64,000 nt of DNA from positions 460,639 through 524,638 of the forward strand of contig LXQE01000029.1 of the NCBI GenBank assembly GCA_003326195.1, read 5' to 3'. Below the pieces are notes generated by a model. That model saw only the letters and a program-made list of their open reading frames with translations, made no database searches and was not told where the DNA came from. Positions 35,775 to 45,636 of this stretch are shown here, piece by piece. Both the position numbers and the translations under genes were made by a program. Position 1 is the stretch's first letter, and each line of letters begins with the position of its first letter. Origin of the DNA: Nostoc punctiforme NIES-2108 (GTDB lineage: Bacteria > Cyanobacteriota > Cyanobacteriia > Cyanobacteriales > Nostocaceae).

Positions 35775-36710
35775 ATGGAAATGGTTAGTCGTTCTTGCCC
35801 TGTATGTGGTTCCAACAATCAATCCAAAGTCTTTGCAAAAGCCGATTTTGATTTCAATCTATTGGATAGCTTTGCCTTTGCATCTCGTAAATTGCCTGAA
35901 TACATGCACTACAGGCTGATTTCTTGCCCAGTTTGTGACTTACTTTATGCTAGTCCAATTCCTAAACAGAATGTTTTAGCAACAGCCTATCATGAAGCTG
36001 CCTTTGATAGTTCTGAAGAAGCGCGTTATGCCAGTAGAACCTACGGCAGCTTCTTACCTGAGATTATACAACAGCTACCTAATCTTGATGGTGCAATTGA
36101 TATTGGTACAGGGGATGGAGGATTTTTAGAAGAATTACTTTGTAGAGGATTCACTCGTGTTACTGGAATAGAGCCTTCCAAAGCTCCTATACTAGCAGCT
36201 AAGAATGAAATTCGACCCTTAATTAAGCATGGTCTTTTCAGAGTTGGGGATTTTCCACTGGGTATCTTTAGTCTCGTTACCTCTTTTCAAACCCTAGAAC
36301 ACTTGTACGATCCTAAGCAAATGTGTCAAGATGCTTACGCTATGCTGAAAGATGGGGGTGCTGTCTTTTTCATTTGTCATAATCATCGCGCTCTCTCAGC
36401 TAAAATTTTAGAAACTAAGTCTCCTATTTTTGATATTGAACATCTACAGTTATTTTCTGAAAATAGTATTAGGTATTTATTAAAAGATAGTGGGTTTGTT
36501 AGAATAAAAACTCAAATATTATTCAATTGCTATCCGTTACATTACTGGTTAAAATTATTTCCACTACCTAAAAAGATTAAGCAGCTTTTTATTGTTTTTT
36601 TAAAAAAAACAAAAATTGGTTATTTGCCGATTTCTATTCCAGCAGGTAATCTAGCTGTTATTGGCTACAAAAAATCTCTATGCAAAATAAATTTAATATC
36701 AAGTTATTAA
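35775..36710 (+). CDS. SAM-dependent methyltransferase with N-terminal zinc ribbon
   Basis: A 311-aa class I methyltransferase. Residues 1-60 hold two CxxC pairs (SCPVCGS at 8-11 and SCPVCDLLY near 53-56), a zinc ribbon as in C-methyltransferases of deoxysugar pathways. The SAM motif I is AIDIGTGDGGFLEELL, with the acidic GIEPS after it; motif II/III region LVTSFQTLEHLYDP. Later residues are more hydrophobic (NCYPLHYWLKLFPLP). The gene lies 14 bp after the 722-aa membrane protein gene. It may methylate a nucleotide sugar or sugar intermediate of the island; the exact substrate is unknown. Confidence 0.88.
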   Translation: MEMVSRSCPVCGSNNQSKVFAKADFDFNLLDSFAFASRKLPEYMHYRLISCPVCDLLYASPIPKQNVLATAYHEAAFDSSEEARYASRTYGSFLPEIIQQLPNLDGAIDIGTGDGGFLEELLCRGFTRVTGIEPSKAPILAAKNEIRPLIKHGLFRVGDFPLGIFSLVTSFQTLEHLYDPKQMCQDAYAMLKDGGAVFFICHNHRALSAKILETKSPIFDIEHLQLFSENSIRYLLKDSGFVRIKTQILFNCYPLHYWLKLFPLPKKIKQLFIVFLKKTKIGYLPISIPAGNLAVIGYKKSLCKINLISSY

Positions 36711-36719
36711 ATTAAAATT

Positions 36720-37094
36720 ATGCATTTTTTATCAAAAAGATTTATAAGGTTTCTGATAGTAGGGGGGATAAATACACTTTTCGGTTATTCGCTATTTGCT
36801 TTGCTGATTTTACTAAATTTTCACTATGAAATTGCCGCTTTAATATCAACTATATGTGGGGCATTTTTTAACTTTAAAACTATTGGAGCTATCGTTTTTA
36901 AAAATAAAAGCAATACTCTAATTTTTAGATTTATAGGAGTTTATACAATTATTTATTCACTGCAATTATTTTTTATAAAATTATTGCTAATTTACAAGAT
37001 TAGTCTTTTTATGGCAGGAGCTTTAATTCTACTTCCTCTGGCGTTAATATCATATACATTAAATAAAATATTTGTTTTTAAAAAATATAAATAA
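36720..37094 (+). CDS. GtrA-family membrane protein
   Basis: A 124-aa protein with four helices and the GtrA pattern: RFIRFLIVGGINTLFGYSLF at residues 7-26, a middle GAFFNFKTIGAIVFKNK, and a final SYTLNKIFVFKKYK. GtrA proteins are proposed to flip polyprenyl-phosphate-linked sugars across the membrane and usually work with a GtrB transferase; the GtrB-like half of the fusion protein in this island is the obvious partner. The gene is very AT-rich and is the last complete gene of the island. Confidence 0.88.
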   Translation: MHFLSKRFIRFLIVGGINTLFGYSLFALLILLNFHYEIAALISTICGAFFNFKTIGAIVFKNKSNTLIFRFIGVYTIIYSLQLFFIKLLLIYKISLFMAGALILLPLALISYTLNKIFVFKKYK

Positions 37095-37202
37095 AACTCA
37101 ATTACCTGCTGCCTAGCCAGGGCTATTTCATTCTAAAGGAAGGCGCAATATCGTATAATTCAGCGCAACTTCTAGCTTTTTGCTCCTAGTACTGTGTCTT
37201 AA

Positions 37203-37382
37203 ATCGAAATTATAAAAGCTTTTGCAGCTATAAAAGACCCCCGTCGCCGTGCCGGACAGCGACATAATCTCCCCTTATGCCTAGCGCTGTGCACATTGGC
37301 GATCGCCGCAGGAAATAAAGGATTTTTAGCAATTGGAGATTGGATTTCAAGCTATCACGAGCAGTTGATTGTGCTGCTTTAC
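37203..37382 (+). pseudogene. ISAs1-like transposase, N-terminal relic
   Basis: In-frame remnant, after a stop at 37200-37202. It encodes a segment with IKDPRRRAGQRHNLPLCLAL and then TLAIAAGNKGFLAIGDWISS, the pattern of the DDE_Tnp_1-associated N-terminal domain of ISAs1-family transposases (ipDpRr..G..h.L..iLal..la...G...f..i..W). Similarity ends near 37382, where the frame enters an oppositely oriented IS1634-like relic. The catalytic domain is absent. Confidence 0.72.
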
Positions 37383-37389
37383 TCTCAAA

Positions 37390-37650
37390 TATTACTTCTG
37401 GTAAACTGGTGTTGTACTGCCCATGTACGTGTATTGATGATGAGTCTAAGTGTGATGATGACAGTGATACACAAAATTTTTTAGCCGCTTTTAAGACGAT
37501 AATAAAAAATATGGTATCCAGTCCTTTAATAAATAGTTTATCCATCACTCTGCCTAGTTTATCATCGTTGAGATATTCTGGTTTTACTCCTGTTCCTACT
37601 AAATGCTCACAGGCTATTGTTTCAAAATATTTAGGAAACATATATAAAGG
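37390..37650 (-). pseudogene. IS1634-like (DUF4277) transposase relic
   Basis: Minus-strand fragment starting with PLYMFPKYFETIACEHLVGT, then GVKPEYLNDDKLGRVMDK and SSHLDSSSIHVHGQYN. These are hallmarks of the N-terminal third of IS1634-type transposases, including the first catalytic Asp in HLDSSS. A TAA directly precedes the first matched codon, and similarity stops near 37390 at the ISAs1 relic. It is a dead fragment closing the right edge of the island. Confidence 0.8.
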
Positions 37651-37791
37651 TTAGATATAGATGCAGAATATCGGTAGATATATCACAAGGACATAGTTTT
37701 TTGCGACAAATTGCCAATGCAATTGATGATATTCGAGTGATATTGGAATGGCTCAAACAAATGGAGATAGCTCAATGCAGTCAGGGAAAAC
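37651..37791. other. Gap between transposase relics and prmC
   Basis: Short non-coding stretch. A plus-strand frame from 37701 runs into the antisense of prmC and is not believed to be a gene. Confidence 0.4.
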
Positions 37792-38682
37792 TTAACTTCT
37801 ATAAGCTAGGGCAAAGCGTTCAATTCCAGCTAAATCAGCATGAATTTGAATATTGCAATAATTACCTTGATTTTGCAAAAGTTCTCGCACTGCATTCGCC
37901 TGTCCTGCCATCATCTCAATCAACCACACGCCACCTGGTTGCAAATAACTAGGGGAGACTTCTATCAAATGGCGAATGCAATCTAAGCCATCACCGCCAC
38001 CATCCAAAGCTAGATGCGGTTCATGGTTCACTACTTCTGGTTGCAAAGTAGGTAAGGTACTGGTGGGTATGTAAGGGGGATTCGACACCATACCACTGAA
38101 CTGACCTTTTAAGAATGTCAGTGGCTCCCACCAAGAACCTTGATAAAATTTAATCCGGTTAGCAAAACCCAAATTATCGGCGTTGGTTCGTGCGATCGCT
38201 AGAGCTTCTAAACTGTAATCAACAGCATGAATTGTTGCTTTTGGCAAGGCATCTGCTAATCCGATGGCGATCGCACCACTCCCAGTCCCTAAATCGGCCC
38301 AGTGTCCTGAAGTATTGCTAGTAGATGCTTCAGCTAAATCGATTAAACACTCTGTCTCTGGTCTAGGAATCAAAACCGCACTCGACACCGCAATTTTAAA
38401 CTGACGCCAAGGTGTAACTCCGGCAATGTACTGCACTGGTAAGCGGTCATTTAATCGCCTCTGCCACAACTGTTCTAACTCTTCTAGCGGCAATTGCAGT
38501 TGAATTTGCGGCCAGTTTTTAAAAGACTCTAAACGCAGTGCCAAGCGGTCTAATCCAGCAACTTCGAGGAGCAACCAATCTACTTCCATTGGTAGGACAT
38601 CAGTGGCGATCGCTGCTTCGAGAGCTGTATTCCGCCACTGCCAAAGTTGTAAACCAGAGACTATCAGATGTTTCTCCCCCAT
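37792..38682 (-). CDS. prmC: Peptide chain release factor N5-glutamine methyltransferase
   Basis: PrmC/HemK, 296 aa, methylates the Gln of the GGQ motif in release factors 1 and 2. It has the N-terminal helical domain, then the SAM fold: WADLGTGSGAIAIGLA, HAVDYSLEALAIARTNA, and the catalytic SNPPYI motif. Length is normal. It is monocistronic, followed at some distance by the transposase relics. Confidence 0.96.
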   Translation of the reverse strand: MGEKHLIVSGLQLWQWRNTALEAAIATDVLPMEVDWLLLEVAGLDRLALRLESFKNWPQIQLQLPLEELEQLWQRRLNDRLPVQYIAGVTPWRQFKIAVSSAVLIPRPETECLIDLAEASTSNTSGHWADLGTGSGAIAIGLADALPKATIHAVDYSLEALAIARTNADNLGFANRIKFYQGSWWEPLTFLKGQFSGMVSNPPYIPTSTLPTLQPEVVNHEPHLALDGGGDGLDCIRHLIEVSPSYLQPGGVWLIEMMAGQANAVRELLQNQGNYCNIQIHADLAGIERFALAYRS

Positions 38683-38707
38683 ACCTCAACCTTGGAGCGT
38701 ATATCCG

Positions 38708-39526
38708 TTATTTTTTCGGAGCGGGGGCAGCAGCTGGCTTGGCTGCTGGTGATTGATTTGGCGCAAGGGAGCGAATAAAATTGATCGACTCCCGTGATGG
38801 ATAGAGAACAATTTTATTGATACTAGGATCGCTGCTGCTATTGAGAGCTTCCATAACGCCGTACAAATCCACCACCTGAATTTCAGTATTGGCTCCTTCC
38901 TTTGGTACGGCTTTTTTGAATTCCTCTAACAAAGCAACTGCTTGTTCTTTCTCAAAAAAGAAAGGGATGTATCGCTCATTACCTTTAGCAAGGGGAATAG
39001 TCAGATAGCTATTATCTTTCTTAAATTTTGGTACAAATAGGGGAATACCATTGAATTGCTGTCCCTTTTTACCATTTTGATTGAGCATACTTGTTGCCGA
39101 GGCTACTTGCTGTTGCGTCGGCACTAAAGTATAAATCACAGAATCTGATTTCTTTTTGCTTTCTTGGACTATTTTATAGTAGTCTGCCAAGGATAAAGGT
39201 CTAACCTGTAGAGTGCTTGCTAACTGGGGATTTTCTTTTTTGAGCCGATTGTCAAGGAATTTTTGAGCATCTTGCTTGCTAATAAAAAATCCCACTTGTG
39301 ACACCGGCTTGGATGCGTTGTTTCTCGAAAGAACTACGAATTCGCCTTTAGGATTGGTGAGCGTGAATACAGGTACTTCTTGGAGCTTTTTCACGATTTG
39401 ATCTTGTGGCAGAGCGATCGCCTCTAGATTGCCCATTCCTGGTAGATTGCCTATTCCGGAAAGCCCTGTTAAAAATACACTGCCAGCTATACCCAATGTT
39501 GCGCCTAAGCGAATAAATGATTTCAT
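38708..39526 (-). CDS. Tic22-family protein
   Basis: A 272-aa protein from the ATG at 39526 (MKSFIRLGATLGIAGSVFLT), which gives a clean signal peptide; an upstream in-frame start at 39589 would bury it. Tic22 proteins are periplasmic or intermembrane-space chaperone-like proteins linked to outer-membrane biogenesis in cyanobacteria and to protein import in chloroplasts. The family repeat is visible as two related halves: VPVFTLTNPKGEFVVL...GFFISKQDAQKFLD and IPLFVPKF...PFFFEKEQAVALLEEF. It ends in an Ala/Pro/Lys tail. It sits 25 bp upstream of prmC in the same direction. Confidence 0.92.
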   Translation of the reverse strand: MKSFIRLGATLGIAGSVFLTGLSGIGNLPGMGNLEAIALPQDQIVKKLQEVPVFTLTNPKGEFVVLSRNNASKPVSQVGFFISKQDAQKFLDNRLKKENPQLASTLQVRPLSLADYYKIVQESKKKSDSVIYTLVPTQQQVASATSMLNQNGKKGQQFNGIPLFVPKFKKDNSYLTIPLAKGNERYIPFFFEKEQAVALLEEFKKAVPKEGANTEIQVVDLYGVMEALNSSSDPSINKIVLYPSRESINFIRSLAPNQSPAAKPAAAPAPKK

Positions 39527-40117
39527 GACTGCTCCTCGCATCAATAGTCCAATTAAATTAAACAAATGGTTGGATTTGCACAGCACCAACTAGCTTTAGT
39601 TATATAGCAATCTATTTCAGTTGTGAAAAATTCATTGTGCGCGTTGAGGTTGAGTGTTAAGCGTCAACGGTCAAAATCCAATGCTCCCTAACTATTTAGA
39701 GTTGCTATAGTATCGTTTTCACAAATTGGCTGTGCTAACGTTGTGTTTTTCTAGGTTTTGCTTCGCTATTGATCGCGAAATGCCGTAGATGCTTATTATA
39801 TGTCTTCTCAAACAGCAAAAAGTCTCTCCATCTCTCCAATCTTGGAGATGATAAATGCCATTTTATCGGCTTTTGCTACTATCGGTTGACGCTATTAGTT
39901 AAACAATCGTTCCATCTGCGATTGGTTTAATATCTTCTCAAATCTATACAAAGCTCAGTGTTAAAAATTACCTTACTACTTAATTACGAAATTTCCGATT
40001 AAGCTTCGACAGCAGAACAGCCTAATCGGTCTTCTCCGTAAAAATATCCAATCAAATTGCAGATGTTAGTAAATAAAACCTAACTAACTGCTCTAACTGT
40101 TATCTATATTGATTAAA
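39527..40117. other. Intergenic region, 590 bp
   Basis: Upstream region of the Tic22 gene and downstream flank of tRNA-Pro. AT-rich; no gene, RNA or clear repeat recognised. Confidence 0.45.
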
Positions 40118-40191
40118 TCGGGATGACAGGATTTGAACCTGCGGCATCCTGCTCCCAAAGCAGGCGCGCTACCAAGCTGCGCTACATCCCG
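40118..40191 (-). tRNA. tRNA-Pro (TGG)
   Basis: A 74-nt tRNA on the minus strand. Acceptor stem CGGGATG/CATCCCG, D arm with AGCGCAGCTTGGTAGCGC, anticodon arm CCTGC-TTTGGGA-GCAGG with anticodon TGG (complement at 40155-40157), T arm with GGTTCAAATCC. The discriminator is A and CCA is not encoded. It reads proline CCN codons. No other tRNA is adjacent. Confidence 0.98.
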
Positions 40192-40492
40192 TTATACTCA
40201 TCCGCTTTTTTGGGTTTGGTTTTAAATTCCCATCAAAGCGATCGCGCTTTCACAAAAGCGTTAAATCAATCATATCACATAACATTGCTCATGCCTAATA
40301 TATTTATATATTCTGCAAATACTAGCTAGATTAGATATTTAGACTGATAAAGGTTTGTCTGCCGACTTAGTTTTCCAAGAGATATTACTTGTGCGTTCGT
40401 CGGCTAAACCTTGTCAAACCAAATTTAAATAATAGATTTGTACTACTATACCTGATTTTATTGTGCGAATCGGGTTTTATTTGGATTGAGCA
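40192..40492. other. Intergenic region, 300 bp
   Basis: Between tRNA-Pro and the 3' end of the GNAT gene. It holds a HIP1-like GCGATCGCGCTTT near 40239. Nothing else seen. Confidence 0.45.
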
Positions 40493-41546
<1,054 letters not shown>

Positions 41547-42266
41547 ATGGCTTCTGGTTTAAAATCTTCGACACTGGAACTCCTAAAGCGCTTTAACCGA
41601 GCGTTTCCCCAGTTTTATGAGCAATTCGTCAGTAGTGAAATTCAACTGCAAAATTTGCGGCTAGCCTACCGTCTCTATAAAACTAGACGCGCTGTTATTG
41701 AACTGAAACCGGAAGGAAGCAAAAGTGCCCTGCATTTTGCTTACCGCAACCAGTCTTTTCTCCTCAGCGATATTTTTGGTGTACTAGCAGCTTATGGGTT
41801 GACTATCCACGGTTTAAGTCTATACGGTCAAATCCGTCCGCCAATGTTAGTTTTTATCAAACTGTTGGTATCTCGTGGTAGTAAAGCCTTGACCGAGAAA
41901 ACCGCAGAAAATGTTTGTCGCGCCATTCGCGAGGCTTTAGGAGGTCGGTTTGAGGTAGAAGAGATGCTGGCAGTAGAATTTAATCTTGACACTGGCTTAG
42001 AGCAGGTACAAACTGAATTCTATGTAGATCCGGTATTTCATCTCCCTGCCTTAGTGATTGAAGCTGATAATCAACCAGGATTATTCTATAAAGTAATGTA
42101 CGCTATCTGGCAGGAAGACCTTCTAGTCGTCAATGCCAATTTACTGGTTTGGCGCGGACGTACACGGCTAATTCTCTACTTGTTAGGGCCGAATGAAAGC
42201 CTCATTCCTGAATATCTGGGTCACAAAATTGCTGAAGGAGTGCGACAGAGGTTGCTGGGTAAATAA
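41547..42266 (+). CDS. Possible ACT-domain regulatory protein
   Basis: A 239-aa soluble protein. Two beta-alpha-beta-beta-alpha-beta units typical of ACT domains can be read: one around residues 65-125 (FAYRNQSFLLSDIFGVLAAYG then LTIHGLSLYG) and one around 165-235 (ALVIEADNQPGLFYKVMYAI then WQEDLLVVNANLLVWRGRTR). The NQPGLFYKVM loop is a good ACT ligand-site match. There is no catalytic domain. It may sense an amino acid or serve as a nitrogen-related regulator, as tandem ACT proteins do; that is inference. Confidence 0.72.
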   Translation: MASGLKSSTLELLKRFNRAFPQFYEQFVSSEIQLQNLRLAYRLYKTRRAVIELKPEGSKSALHFAYRNQSFLLSDIFGVLAAYGLTIHGLSLYGQIRPPMLVFIKLLVSRGSKALTEKTAENVCRAIREALGGRFEVEEMLAVEFNLDTGLEQVQTEFYVDPVFHLPALVIEADNQPGLFYKVMYAIWQEDLLVVNANLLVWRGRTRLILYLLGPNESLIPEYLGHKIAEGVRQRLLGK

Positions 42267-42270
42267 AAAA

Positions 42271-42326
42271 AGTGAGGAGTTATGAGTTAGGAGTTAAGAA
42301 TTTTTAACTCCTGACTTCTAACTCTT
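42271..42326. repeat. Inverted heptad repeat hairpin
   Basis: GTGAGGAGTTATGAGTTAGG paired with AACTCCTGACTTCTAACTC after an AAGAATTTTT centre. Lies just after the ACT-like gene's stop and may act as its terminator. Confidence 0.75.
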
Positions 42327-42374
42327 TCCACTTTAGTATTTAGTCGCACCCGTCCTTAAGGGTACGATACAAGT

Positions 42375-43292
42375 ATGGCAACTATCGAAATCTTGGGCGT
42401 TCCACACGCATACGAGCTAACGGCTCCCACTTCCTGCCCCCATGCTTTAGTATTTATCCACGGTTGGCTCAATAGCCGTGGATATTGGCAACCTGTGATT
42501 TCCCGCCTATCAGATGATTTGCAGTGCCTGTCCTATGATTTGCGGGGTTTTGGTGAATCCCAATCCAAGGTAAAAACTGATTTTAGTCGAGCACAAACGT
42601 CTTTGAGTCTGACGCCCATCTCCAGTAGTGCGGCTGGCTCATCTTTCGATTCTCTTTATACTCCTGCTGCGTATACTCAGGATTTAGCAGCTCTCCTGAA
42701 ACAGCTAAATATTACGAGTGCTTGGCTAATTGGTCACTCATTAGGCGGGACGATCGCTCTTTGGGGAGCAGATCAAATGCCTGAGTGTGTTAAAGGAGTT
42801 ATCTGTATCAACGCTGGCGGTGGTATTTACCTCAAAGAGGCCTTTGAGCAGTTTCGCTCGGCGGGTCAGAAATTTTTGCAAGTCCGTCCGCGCTGGCTGT
42901 CCCAAGTGCCTTTGATTGATTTGCTGTTTACCAGAGCTAGTGTGGCTCGTCCTTTGGAGCGCTATTGGGCACGCCAGCGAGTAATAGATTTCGTTGTGGC
43001 TGACCCAGAAGCGGCTCTGGGAACTCTGTTAGACTCCACAACTGAAGAAGAAATCAATCGTTTACCTGAGCTAGTATCCCAACTGAAGCAGCCAGTTTAT
43101 TTTTTGGCTGGCGCGGAAGACAAGGTTATGGAACCCAAGTATGTGCGCCATTTAGCCAGCTTTCATAGGCTTTTTCAATATTGTGGTGACAATGTTCTGG
43201 AAATTCCTAATTGCGGACACCTGGCTATGTTGGAACAGCCGGATGCAGTGGCAGATCACATCCGGGCAATAGTCAATAGTTATAGGGCATAG
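42375..43292 (+). CDS. Alpha/beta-hydrolase
   Basis: A 305-aa alpha/beta-hydrolase. The oxyanion loop FIHGWLNSRGYW, the turn LSYDLRGFGESQ and the nucleophile elbow LIGHSLGGTIALWG are intact, and the catalytic His is in IPNCGHLAMLEQP. A Ser-rich insertion (about residues 75-95) is variable. Unlike the hydrolase at 7186-8097 the catalytic Ser is present. The substrate cannot be told. It converges on tsaD; short GGGCATT repeats lie between. Confidence 0.9.
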   Translation: MATIEILGVPHAYELTAPTSCPHALVFIHGWLNSRGYWQPVISRLSDDLQCLSYDLRGFGESQSKVKTDFSRAQTSLSLTPISSSAAGSSFDSLYTPAAYTQDLAALLKQLNITSAWLIGHSLGGTIALWGADQMPECVKGVICINAGGGIYLKEAFEQFRSAGQKFLQVRPRWLSQVPLIDLLFTRASVARPLERYWARQRVIDFVVADPEAALGTLLDSTTEEEINRLPELVSQLKQPVYFLAGAEDKVMEPKYVRHLASFHRLFQYCGDNVLEIPNCGHLAMLEQPDAVADHIRAIVNSYRA

Positions 43293-43320
43293 GGCATTGG
43301 GCATTGGGCATTTGGCATTG
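43289..43320. repeat. Tandem GGGCATT heptamers
   Basis: About four near-identical GGGCATT units between the hydrolase and tsaD stops. Same type as the shorter run near 15858. Confidence 0.75.
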
Positions 43321-43334
43321 ATAGTTACAAATGA

Positions 43335-44384
43335 CTACTCAATAGTTTGATACAACTTCATTACCTGAGTAAGCCCTAACCTAGACTCAACGCCTAGTGT
43401 CAGGGGAGATGTATGACCACGAGATAGATGGTCAGCGGCGGCACAGCCAATCATGGCGGCGTTATCGGTACAGAATATTAGAGGTGGGAATAGGACGCGT
43501 AGGTTATGTTTAACGGCCGCGACTTGGAGATTTTTTCTCAACCCGCTATTAGCTGCTACACCGCCTCCAATGGCAATTGTATCTAGACCATAGTCTAGGG
43601 CACAGGCGATCGCTCTTTTGGTTAGCGATCGCGCTACTGTATCCTGAAAGCTAGCTGCTACATCTGCCACCGGCACTTGTCCACTATCTTTCTCTAACTG
43701 CTGCACTAAACGTAATACAGCCGTTTTTAACCCACTAAAACTCGCATCATAACGATGAAACCCCCCACCGGGTAGAGAAACTCTTCCTTCCGGTAAAGCA
43801 AAGGCTTGAGGATTGCCCTGTTGTGCCAACTTGTCAATCACTGGGCCACCGGGATAACCCAGCTTTAACAATCGCGCCACTTTATCAAAGGCTTCACCCG
43901 CAGCATCATCACGGGTTTGTCCCAAAGTTTCGTAAATACCACAATCTTTGACATAAATCAAGCTTGTATGTCCGCCTGAAACCAGTAAGCTAAGGAAAGG
44001 GGGATTTAAAGTTGATTCGCTCAAGTAAGTTGCGTAAATGTGACCTTCGAGGTGATGAACTCCCAAAAATGGCTTGTTGTGTACCATTGCCAGGGTTTTG
44101 GCAGCAGTTAACCCCACCAATAGCGCTCCTACAAGTCCAGGGGCACAAGTGGCGGCAATTGCGTCAATTTTTCCCCAGTCTAGTTGAGCTTGCTCTAGGG
44201 CTTGGGCGATCGCAACATTTATTGTTTCCAAGTGCTGGCGAGAGGCAACTTCTGGCACTACTCCGCCATACTGCTGATGGACTGGGATTTGTGAGGCTAC
44301 AATACTGCTGCAAACTTTACGATTGTTAACAATTGCGACGGCTGTTTCATCACAACTGGTTTCTATTGCTAAAACGGTTGTCAT
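43335..44384 (-). CDS. tsaD: tRNA N6-adenosine threonylcarbamoyltransferase
   Basis: TsaD transfers the threonylcarbamoyl group from TC-AMP to A37 of tRNAs. At 349 aa it is the normal length. It starts [16 protein letters not shown], has the metal site [12 protein letters not shown] (HxxxH), the [10 protein letters not shown] loop, a nucleotide-binding [11 protein letters not shown], and the third ligand Asp in [11 protein letters not shown]. It is divergent from psaF and convergent with the hydrolase. Its TC-AMP supplier tsaC is at 26065-26673. Confidence 0.97.
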   Translation of the reverse strand: MTTVLAIETSCDETAVAIVNNRKVCSSIVASQIPVHQQYGGVVPEVASRQHLETINVAIAQALEQAQLDWGKIDAIAATCAPGLVGALLVGLTAAKTLAMVHNKPFLGVHHLEGHIYATYLSESTLNPPFLSLLVSGGHTSLIYVKDCGIYETLGQTRDDAAGEAFDKVARLLKLGYPGGPVIDKLAQQGNPQAFALPEGRVSLPGGGFHRYDASFSGLKTAVLRLVQQLEKDSGQVPVADVAASFQDTVARSLTKRAIACALDYGLDTIAIGGGVAANSGLRKNLQVAAVKHNLRVLFPPLIFCTDNAAMIGCAAADHLSRGHTSPLTLGVESRLGLTQVMKLYQTIE

Positions 44385-44387
44385 TGA

Positions 44388-44520
44388 GAGTAATGAGTGC
44401 TGGGTGCTGAGTTCTGAGTCCTAAATCCTAAGTTCTGAATAGTGGAGAGAAAATCTTGCTTCTTTACTACCCTACAACAACTCTTATACTCAGCACTCGT
44501 TACTCAGCACTCAGCACTAA
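44388..44520. repeat. AGTGCTGAG-type inverted repeat upstream of psaF and tsaD
   Basis: GAGTGCTGGGTGCTGAGTTCTGAG at 44395-44420 and ACTCAGCACTCAGCACT at about 44500-44517 form inverted heptad-like arrays, in the 290-bp divergent promoter region between tsaD and psaF. Confidence 0.6.
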
Positions 44521-44676
44521 ATTTTGGTTGAGAAGCTTTAACTTTTATTTACTTAAACTTTACTCGGTTCCCACCCAAGAGTATGATGACTTCCTAGTTA
44601 TGCAAATAAACAACTGTACAAGCCGCTTCGTTTTGTACAAAAAACTTCTTGTTTTGTAATAAAAGGAAACAACTCT

Positions 44677-45171
44677 ATGCGACGATTGTTTGCTTTGATG
44701 TTAGCGATTAGTCTTTGGTTCAACTTTGCCCCCCCAGCGCAAGCTTTAGGAGCTAATTTGACACCGTGCAAAGACAATCCCGCTTTTCAAGAGCTAGCTG
44801 CTAATGCCCGTAATACTACCGCCGATCCCGAATCCGGGAGAAAGCGGTTTGAGCGTTATTCTCAGGCGCTGTGCGGCCCCGAAGGATATCCTCACTTGAT
44901 TGTTGATGGTCGTCTAGATCGTGCTGGTGACTTTTTGATCCCCAGCATTTTGTTTCTATATATTGCTGGTTGGATTGGCTGGGTAGGTCGTGCCTATCTG
45001 CAAGCAATCAAAAAGGAATCTGATACTGAACAAAAAGAAATCCAAATCGATCTTGGTTTGGCACTACCCATAATAGCGTCAGGCTTTACTTGGCCAGTAG
45101 CAGCAGTCCAAGAATTGCTCTCTGGAAAATTAGCAGCCAAGGATACAGAAATACCCATTTCCCCACGCTAA
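44677..45171 (+). CDS. psaF: Photosystem I reaction centre subunit III
   Basis: PsaF, 164 aa, a lumen-exposed one-to-two-helix subunit at the edge of photosystem I. It has a signal peptide ending APPAQA, the mature start [14 protein letters not shown], and the conserved [22 protein letters not shown] with the paired cysteines. Helices follow at [19 protein letters not shown] and [20 protein letters not shown]. It is followed by psaJ in the usual two-gene operon, with psaL beyond. Confidence 0.98.
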   Translation: MRRLFALMLAISLWFNFAPPAQALGANLTPCKDNPAFQELAANARNTTADPESGRKRFERYSQALCGPEGYPHLIVDGRLDRAGDFLIPSILFLYIAGWIGWVGRAYLQAIKKESDTEQKEIQIDLGLALPIIASGFTWPVAAVQELLSGKLAAKDTEIPISPR

Positions 45172-45210
45172 ATCAGCTTAACTAATTCATTCGTTTTGGA
45201 GACTAAATTC

Positions 45211-45360
45211 ATGGCAGACAAAGGCAACCAATCAGCTTATTTGATTAAATTCATTTCCACTGCACCTGTAGCAGCTACCATCTGGCTGACGATCACAGCA
45301 GGTATCTTGATTGAATTCAACCGCTTTTTCCCCGACCTACTTTTCCACCCACTGCCATAA
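45211..45360 (+). CDS. psaJ: Photosystem I reaction centre subunit IX
   Basis: A 49-residue one-helix protein ([20 protein letters not shown] start, [20 protein letters not shown] helix, end LLFHPLP). This is PsaJ, which packs against PsaF. It lies 39 bp after psaF, the normal psaFJ operon. A GGAG ribosome-binding sequence lies a few bases upstream of the ATG. Confidence 0.98.
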   Translation: MADKGNQSAYLIKFISTAPVAATIWLTITAGILIEFNRFFPDLLFHPLP

Positions 45361-45636
45361 GTGTCAAATGGAATTTAGGACAGTTGAATCAATGTCTTGT
45401 TTTTTGCCTAATATTGTGTAGTTGATGTATTCAGCTTAGTTAGGCAGAATTATCACTAAAATAGCCAGCAAAAATAGTTTTTTGAAACTCGTGATACTGT
45501 TTACAGATCGCGAGTTTCACAGTTTTAAATAAGCTAAATTAATTTTTCTAAACTTCCTAAACAAAATGCTTCTTTAGCTACAATTATTATTAATATAAAA
45601 ATGCCACCATTTTAATTTTAGAGGCGAACATAAAAT

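Noticed and set aside
37701..37952. 83-codon frame on the plus strand
   Set aside because: Half of it is antisense to prmC and the start region has no clear ribosome-binding site.
44456..44659. 67-codon frame before psaF
   Set aside because: It spans repeats and the psaF promoter region and lacks any similarity.
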